Shown: one piece after another, positions 39,401-48,400 of the stretch | Numbering within the stretch: the first letter of the stretch is position 1 | Layout: each line of letters starts with the position of its first letter | Assembly: GCF_001269385.1 (NCBI RefSeq) | Contig: NZ_CXOO01000014.1 | Span: 124,171 to 188,170, forward strand | Length of the DNA stretch: 64,000 nt | Direction: 5' to 3' | Origin: Limnohabitans sp. DM1 | GTDB lineage: Bacteria; Pseudomonadota; Gammaproteobacteria; Burkholderiales; Burkholderiaceae_C | Notes under the pieces: generated by a model | Database searches by the model: none | Told to the model about the DNA's origin: nothing | What the model saw: the letters and a program-made list of their open reading frames with translations, nothing else | Position numbers and translations under genes: made by a program

Positions 39401-42400
39401 CACACGCTGGATCTCAGCACCGTCCAGATACACCACCAACTGCGTCCCCGCTGTGGCGGCAGCATGGGTGAACGCCACCGCCGTGGTTTGGGTCAACTCG
39501 GTGGCATTGATGCGGTTGTCCCTGGCAATCGTCACCGGTGGGATGGGCGTGTCTGGAATCGTCAGACTGGGCAAGGTGAACACAGCATTGGCGGACGCCA
39601 AATTACCCACCACATCCATCACCTGGGCTCTGGCCAATGTGAGGGTATCTCCCGCCACCAGATTGGCCCCTGTGCCCAGGAAAATCTTCAGGGTGGAGGT
39701 GTATTCAGCGCCATTGAGGGTTTGCGATTGACTGGCCTCAATGCGCGCCCCGGTGCCCCAGGTGCGCCCGGAAGGCAAGGTGAAATTCGTCAAGGCATTC
39801 AATGCACTGAAACGCACAGGTTCAGTGAAGGTCAGCACCAGGCCATCGTTTTTGGCGCCATCCAGGTTCGCATCAAACAAGGTGACCGCACCCGAGACCG
39901 CAGGAGGAACACGATCGATCAGGAAACTCAAGCTGGTGGGGTCAGACTCCTGATCATTGAAAACCTGTTGCGCCGTGACCAAAATGGTGGCGGTGCCAGA
40001 AGGCGACAGGTTTTGGATTTCTTGCACGGTCAATGACACAGACCAGGCCCCTGTCGATGTTGCCGTCACGGTCTTCTCGGGCACAGACTCAGCTTGGGTC
40101 ACGGCATCCCTAAATCGAACCTTGACCTGTGCCCCGGGCATGGCCAAGCCAGACACCGTTTGGGTGCTCGCGGCTTCGACTGCATTGATCAGGTTGTCGC
40201 CTGTCAGGTCAAAAAGGCTTGGGGGCGACAAGGTCAGCGCCACATTGAAGGAGCCCGTGGTCGCGGTCGACACGTTGCCCGCCTTGTCGGTCTGGATCAC
40301 GGTGTAGGCCACCGTGCCCGAGCCCAGGATGCGGAAATCCGAAGGCATGACGGTGATGCCAAACTTGCCATCGTCCCGTCCTGTGGTGGGAAACCGCAGG
40401 CTGTCGCCCAAAGCGCCCTGCATGACCACGACCACCGAAGCGCGCGCTTCGACACCCGAGCCCGTGAACACCTGCCCCGTGGCCAAACTGGCCTCCACCG
40501 AATTGATGCCATCTGCAAAGGTTGTCGCCACCACCACCGGCGACGCAATGATGGTGTCGAGCTCGACCGCGATGACATTGGAGGGCTGGGATTTGTTGCC
40601 CCCGGAATCCTCAATGGAGGTCGCGATGTTCAGTTTCTGGGGCGCTGCCCCCGCCGTTTGCAGCATCAATGCCTTGGGCACCACCACGGCCATCGTTTGC
40701 GCCACCAAATCCGCCGTTTTCAAGATCACGCGATGCTCGGCGAGAAAGCCCGTCACCACCAAGGCATCACCCGCCTTGGCCCGCGTTCCTGCCAGGGACA
40801 CGTTCACGGTCACCCCTTGGGTGGCATCGGCCAGATTGATCCAGCCGTCGCCCGCCTGGGGCAGGCTCAAGATGGTGGGCGCTGCGGGCTCATCGCGGTC
40901 CAGCAACACACTGCGCACCGTTTGCGCGCTGTCGTTGCCTGCGGCATCGGTCTGGTACACCACCAAGTCCCAGGAACCATCTTCCAGCTTAGCCAGGGCC
41001 TGTCCCAAGTCGCCCGCCTTGATGGACCATGAGGCGCCGCTGATCACCGGAGTCAACACGATGTCGCTGGCCGGGTCCGCCTGGCGAATCACCACATGCA
41101 GCGTGGCCCCTGCCACCACCCCCGCGCCCTTCACATCCAGCGCCGAAGACACGCCGGCCCCCAAGGCCAGCAATGTTTGCGCTTCTGCAGCGGACACCCG
41201 GTCGTCTGCCAGCACCGCGTCTATGGACAAGGCCGGGGGAGCGATGGTGTCCACCTTCACCTCAAGAAAAGAAGAATTGGGCGAAACGTTGCCTGCGGCA
41301 TCCACCAGTTTGGCGGTGATGGCGATGTTGCCCTCCACATTGCCAATGGCGCTGGCAGGCACCGTGACCGAAGCAAACCCCTGCGTGATTTCGGCGTCTG
41401 ACAAGGCTTTCGGGCTGAGTTGCTGGCTACCCCAAGACAGCACCAAGCTGTCCCCCACCAAAGCCCCGGTGCCAGTCAGATTGACCTTGACCACCACCTG
41501 ATTCTGGTTGGCCTCCACTTTGTTGATGTAGTCGCCCCCCAAAGAAGAAGCGGCCACCGCGCCTGCGGCCCCACCCGAGGGCGTCACCAAGCTGTCGATG
41601 CTGGGCGCACTGGGCGCCAAGGTGTCCACAAGCACCGTGTTGGACAGGACCTGGGCAATCACGGACCCCGCAGCATTGCCTGCAGCGTCCTGAACCACCG
41701 CACCGTTCCAGTCCACGGCCACCTGAGCGGCAGAGGTCATCAGGGCCACACCGCCCGCACTGTCGGTATCGCCCGGCTGAACGGTGTAGGTGAACACCGC
41801 CCGGTTGCCGCCCGCCAGCTGGCTGGCGGAGGCGTTGTACTCGGCGTAAACCGTCTGGCTACCCAATACCAGACCCACTTTGGGCAAGGCAGCACCGTTC
41901 AAGGCCACGTTCACCGTCTCGGACAGTTGCACCGTCACGGTGATGACATCCCCTTCTTTGGCGTTGCCGTTGAGGCCATTGGCAGACAGCTGCGCCACAT
42001 TGAGCTGAGGCAAAACCGTGTCGATGACAAATGTGTCAAAAAGCTGGGGCAAGGATTCATCCCCTGCCGCATTGATCTGCACCGCCTGGATTTGCGTCAC
42101 GCCTTGACCGATGCGGCTCAAGTCTTCAGCCTTCAGGGTGACTGTCCAGCTGCCATTGGCGCCTACAGTCACGGCAGGAATGTCATAAGACACACCGGCC
42201 ACGCGCACATCCAGACGCAACTGATGGCCCGATACGCCCGAGCCGCTCACCACCAATTCACCGTCCGAAGTGATTTGATCCTGGGCATTGAAATAAATAT
42301 CACTGCCACTGACGCCACTGACACTGGTGATGGTGGGCATGCTCACGGGCTCGGACACGTAGGTGAAGGTCTTTGCCGTGGGTGGCGACACGTTGCCGGC

Positions 42401-45400
42401 TGCGTCAGTTTGCTGCACGGTCACTGTCAGTGTGCCCTGCACCAGCTGCGCAAAATCGGCCGCCAGCACAGGCACCGACCAGACGCCTTGCGGGTTGACC
42501 GGAATGCTGGTTTTGCTGACGAGGTGACCGGATCCGTCTTTCAGCACCCAACTGACCGAAGCCCCCGGCTCTCCCGCACCGCTGACCCTCACCCCGGCCT
42601 GTGACTCGGCGTAGCTGACGCGGTTGTCGGCCGTGACCGCATCCACGGTCGGCGCTGCTGGCGGCACGGTGTCGATCACAAAACGGCTGCTGGCCAAGCG
42701 GGAAGGGTTGCCTGTGCGGTCCGTCTGAAAGGCCTGGATATCGACTGTGCCCTGGCCCAATGTGTCCAGCTCAGAGGGCGTCAAGGACACCGACCAGTGG
42801 GGCTGACCATTGCGCTCAGAGGTGGTCGCAGTCTTCTCAAACTTGGTGACATTCCCCACCAAAATCTTGACCGTGACGACTTGACCCAAAGTGGCAGCAC
42901 CTTCGATGAGCACATTGGCCTTGCTTTCCAGCAGATTGACTTGCCCATCGGCAGACACGGCCACAATCGTGGGCGCCTCTGGCAAGGCATCGACCGTGCC
43001 CTGCCAAACCAAAAAGCGCGCACCCTCGTTACCCGCCCGGTCCACCGACCGCGCCTCCACGCGCAGGCTGCTGGAATCGCCCACTTGGGTGATGACCGAT
43101 TCGGCCACGGTCACCGCCACAAAGCCCTGGTTCACATCGTTTTGCGTCAGGCGGGTGCGCACTTCGACACCGCCGCTGCCCGTGGCGCTGCCCCAGTACA
43201 AGAGGACTTCATCGCCAGATTGCGCATCTGCCGCCAAGCCCACATGCACCACGGTGCCATCGGTGGCTTCGGTCAGGTTGCGGTTGTCGGGCATGACAAT
43301 CAAACCACCGGCCAACTCTCCCCTGGCATTTTGGGCGTCAGCGGCTTGGGCATTTGCACTGGTCACCAATTCGGGCAAGGTTTTGTCGAACACAAAGCTG
43401 CCGTTGCTCCATGCTGACTGGACATTTCCCGCATCCTTTAGTTGAGCGGCAATGTCAATGGTGCCTTCTCCGAGCGTATTGAGATCAGTGTGGCTGACAT
43501 ACACGGTCCATATGCCGCCAACTGCTTTCACTACTGGGAGGGTGGTTTTGTTGGACGTCCCGGTGCGACTCAATACCACGGTCACATCCCCATCGACCGA
43601 TGAGGTGCCGGAAATCGAGATACTGCCAAGTGTGGCCTGGTCTGCGTTGAATTCCGCCAGGTTCACATAACCATCGGTCATCACGGTATCCAGTTGCGGC
43701 GCCAAAGGCGGCGCATCCACCGCCACACCCGAGACCAGCGCAAATGGCTCACCCACGTTGCCCGCCAGGTCGGTGACCCGCACGCGCACATCGACCGTGC
43801 CATCGCCCTGGCGGGCAATGGTGTTACCCGGCACGGTGATGACCATCAGCCGGGCATCATTGCCGGAGAAGGCCGCCAGTTGTGCGGCCGTGAGCACATG
43901 CACCACCCGCTGATCGCCCCAGAACAACTCCAGGGTGTCACCCGCACGGGCATTGGCAGGCAAAGGCACGGCCACCTTGACGCCTGCGGCGGCCTCTTCA
44001 GGGGTGACGCCAGCGACCAGTTCATGACTGGTGTTGTATCTTTCGGCAGCGCTTTGATCGCTGGGCAGCGCAGCACTGGGGAACTCGGTGTCGATGATGA
44101 ACTGCTGCGCAGCGGCCACAGAGCTGATGGCTGAAGCGCTCAAACCATTGCGCTGAATCGCCTGCACCTGAACAGCCCCTTGACCCAGGGACTGCACGTC
44201 CGCAAAAGCCAGACTGATTTGCCAGCTGTTGTCTTGCCCCACCTGCACCTCGCGGGTGATGCTGCCTGCTGTCCCGGTCAAGCTCAGGGTGACAAAGTGG
44301 CCCGCCACGCCCGTGCCGAAGACGACAGCGCCTTTGGCCGCTTCCACGGCATTGATGAAACCATCACCCCCCGTCTGATTCAGGGTGGGCGCAGGCACAG
44401 CGGCTTCAAGCTCAAAGCTGCGTTCCACCACAGTATTGACGGCGGTGGATCGGTCGCTCACCGGGTCTACCGCCCAGGCCTGAACCTGCACGGTGCCGCT
44501 GCCCAAAATGGCGCGCATCTGCACACTTGTGAGCGTGGCTTGCCATTGGCCCTGGGCATCGACCACCGCCAAGGATTGCAGCTTCACACTGCCCAAACTG
44601 CCTTGCAAACTTAAAGACACCTGCGTGCCCATGGGGCCGGTGCCCGTGATCACCAGCTGACTGCCTTGTTCGGCAAAGCTCACCACATCGTCGGTGCTCA
44701 GCGGGTTGACGCGAACCGAACCTGCAATGGGGCTGCGGTCCACCGTCAGAGCGCCCACGGTGGCCGTCGAGACATTGCCAGCCTGATCAATTTCCGACAC
44801 CGACACATCCCATTTGCCGTCGCCCAAAGTTTCAAAGGCTTCGCTGCTCAGGCTCAATTGCCAGCGGCCGCCACTGCCCACCACCGCCGTGTGGGGGGCC
44901 AGGGACTGAGTGCCCAAGGTGCACACCACCACCACCGTGGCGCCGGGCTCTCCTGAGCCGGTCAGCTGCACGCCTTGGTCAGCCTCGACAGCGTTGACCC
45001 TGTTGTTGCCACTGATGGCGTCCAGCACAGGCGCATCCACCTGGGTGTCAATTTTGAAAATGTGGCTCACCGACTCGGACACATTGCCCGCCGCATCGGT
45101 CTGGCTGGCACTCACGGCCACCGTTCCTTCGCCCAATTGGGTGCGCAACACGGTGGGGCTCAAGGGCAGGGACCAAAAGCCATTGGCATCGGCCTGCACG
45201 GATGTGCCATAGGTGCCCAATGAGCCCACCGCCGTGACCGATACCCAAGCCAGGGCTTCAGCGCCGCCGCTGAGCGAGACCATGCCATCGCTGATTTCCT
45301 GGGCGTTGACCCAGTCATTGGTCGACACGCTGTGGAGCGTAGGCGCCAAGACGGTGGTGTCCAGAGAAATGGACACCGCCTGGGCCGCACTGGTGTTGCC

Positions 45401-48400
45401 CGCCAGGTCGGTTTGCGTGAGCGACAGCTGCAAGGGGCCATCGCCCACTTCTGCCCATTGTCCCAGCGAGATGCGGCTTGACCACTGCCCCTCACGGTCG
45501 GCCAACACGGTAAAGGTCTGACCTGCAACACCGGTGCGCGTGTTGAACAGGCTGATCTTCAACTCGGCATGGGCCTCGGCAGTTCCACTGACCAAGACAC
45601 CGGCGTCACGCTTGGAAGCGTTGATCTTGTCCTCATAGCTCGTCACGCGGGGCTGTGCAGGCACGGCGGTATCCACCACCACCAGCAGCTCGGTTTGAAA
45701 CGTGGGGTTTTCCACCCCTTGCAAGGTGGCAAAACTCTGCAGCCGATGGCGCCCCTCGGTCAAAGCGAGAATGGCCAGACCCTGGCCTGAACTGTCCAGC
45801 TGCACACGGGCCAAACGCTCATCGTTGTCAAACTGTGCGTTGCCATTGGTGTCTTCATAAATGACCACAATGCTGCCCGCTGCGCCTGACAGCTGCACCC
45901 GAAAATCTTGTGTCTTCCGGGTGTAATAAGTGCCACCCATGATGCGGCCATAGTCATCGACCAATGGATCCAAACCCGGTGGGCGCTCGGAAAAACTGAC
46001 CGCCAGGCCACTGAGCACCTGCAAGGGTTGAACCTGACTGCCCGTCCAAGGGCCGAGGTTGCCCACCGAATCTTCAAACACGGCGCTCACACTCAAAACG
46101 ACGTTGTCCCCCGCCGCCACAATGACTTGCGCTGGCACCGCCACTTGGGCCACACCGGCCGCCAAATCGTCCGGCGTGACCTGGTAACGCAGCACCTGGT
46201 TGCCCCAGGTCAAGACCACCACACCGTCTGCCCCCAAATTGGCAGGCAAGGCCACGGCCACTGTGGTGCCATCTGCCAACTCTTGCCATTGGAGGCCGCC
46301 TTCGAGCTCGCTTTGGGCGTTCAATTCCTGCGCAGCTTGGAGCCGGCCCGAAGCGGGCGCATCGGGCGGTACGGTGTCCACAAAAAAGTCGTGCGTTTGC
46401 ACCGCAGACCTGTTGCCCGCTGCATCAGTCTGCGTGACCTCGACACGCACCGTGCCTTGTCCCAGCAGGCCAATCTGTGCGGCGCTCAGGGTCACCGACC
46501 AATTGCCTTGTGCATCGACCCTGCCCGTGGCAGTGAACAAGTCTTGGTTGCCCGCATCCTTGAACACCAGCGCGAGATCGGCCAAGGCTTCACCCTTGCC
46601 GCTGACGTTGACGCCACTGCTTTGTTTGGCCAGATTGATCCGGTCGTTGTCAGACACCTTGAGCTCGGTCACCGGGTTGACCTGGGTGTCCACCGTCACA
46701 TTCAAGGCCTGGCTGGCACCACTTTCTTTGCCGGAGCTTTCTTTTGCGATGGCTCGCAGCTTGAAACTGCCATCCACCGAAAAGGTATGACTCACGCTGA
46801 AAAGACCTTGGCCATCGGCCGTGGTGCTGGCCAGTTTTTCGCCGGCGTCCATCACCCCGTTGTTGTTGACATCATTGAACACATCAATGGCATCGCCCAC
46901 CCCGCTGCGCCCCGTCACCGTGAGCGCCTGGGTTTGGGTCACATGGTCTGTGGGACTGCGACCCGTATCCAGCCCTGCGGCCAGGGCCAGTGCGTAAGGG
47001 GCTGGCAAATCCGTCGTGTCCACATTGATCAGCACCGAGCCCGTCCCAGTGCCCACGTTGCCTGCCAGATCGGTCTGGCTCACGGTCAGGGTCACCTCGC
47101 CGCCGCCCAAAGCCTTCATCAAAGCGGGCGTCAGGGTGTATTGCCATTTGCCGTCCCTGTCAGCACGCACGGTGACCGGGTTCAAACCCCGGCTCCAGGT
47201 GAGCGTCACATCGGCCGATGCTTCTGCAGTGCCGCTGATGGGCTGGTCTGTCAGGCTTTCCGCCAGGATGATGATGTTGTCAACGGCCACTGCATTGACC
47301 TGTGGCGACCCCGGTGCTTGCGTGTCGATGGCCAGCACCAAGCGGGGCAGGGTCTGTGACACCTGACCGGTGGCGGGGTCCACATTGGAATAACTGCCCG
47401 TCTGTGGGTCCCAGCCCAAGGCCAGAATGTGTTGCACCCCCTCGCTCAACGCTGAGCTGGGCGTCCACAACACCTGACCTGAGGCATCGGTCCGCAACTC
47501 GGCCAAGATCGCATCACCGGCTTGCAAAATGCCGTCGGTGTTGGCATCGCGCAGCAAACGCACCCAGCTGTTGGGGGCAGCGGACACCTTGATTTGGGGC
47601 GCAGACATCGAGGTCACGCCATCCGTGGCGTCGCGCCCGGTGTCCTGGTTGTCGGCCAGCGCAATGCTGCTCACGGGAGCCACAGCGGTGGTCCGAATGG
47701 GCACGCTGTGAGCAATTGCTGTGGCCACATTGCCTGCAACGTCCGTGTGGGCCACGCCCACCACCACCTGCCCGGTGCTGAATGCCGCCCACTGCGCCTT
47801 GCTCACCGTGACCGACCAGCGGCCTGAGCCATCCACCTGCACAGGCTCGAGGGCGGTGCTGACGCTGCCTTGCGACAGGCTCAGCACCACCGACCCTTTG
47901 GCTTCGCCCGTGCCGGACAACACAATGCCCGTGGGGGCTACAAACTCCTGATACCCGATCTTGTCATCGGCTGTGACTTCATTCAGGGTCAGCACAGGGG
48001 CTTGCCTGTCCAGTTCCAGCGCCACCGTGGTGGTGGTGGTCGAGACGTTGCCGTAGATGTCCACGCTGTGCAGCACCCATTGGTAGGGGCCGTCTTCAGG
48101 CAACTCCGGGAGTTGGGTGCTGTATTGACCGTTGGCACCCACGCTCACTTCAAACACCTTGGCACTTTCATTGCCGTCGACCACACCGTTGCGGTTGTCG
48201 TCCAGCACCCAGCGCACTTGGCCGCCCGCTGGGCCTGTGCCTGTGAAGCCCGGCGTGCTGTCGTTCGTCTGCACGGCACTGGTGCCGGTTTTGTCCATCA
48301 CCGCCGTGGGCGCGGCGGGGGGTGTGATGCGCACGTCAAATTCAGTCAGACTGGCTTGTCCCACGTTGCCCGCACCGTCTTGGCTGCGGGCGCTCAAGGT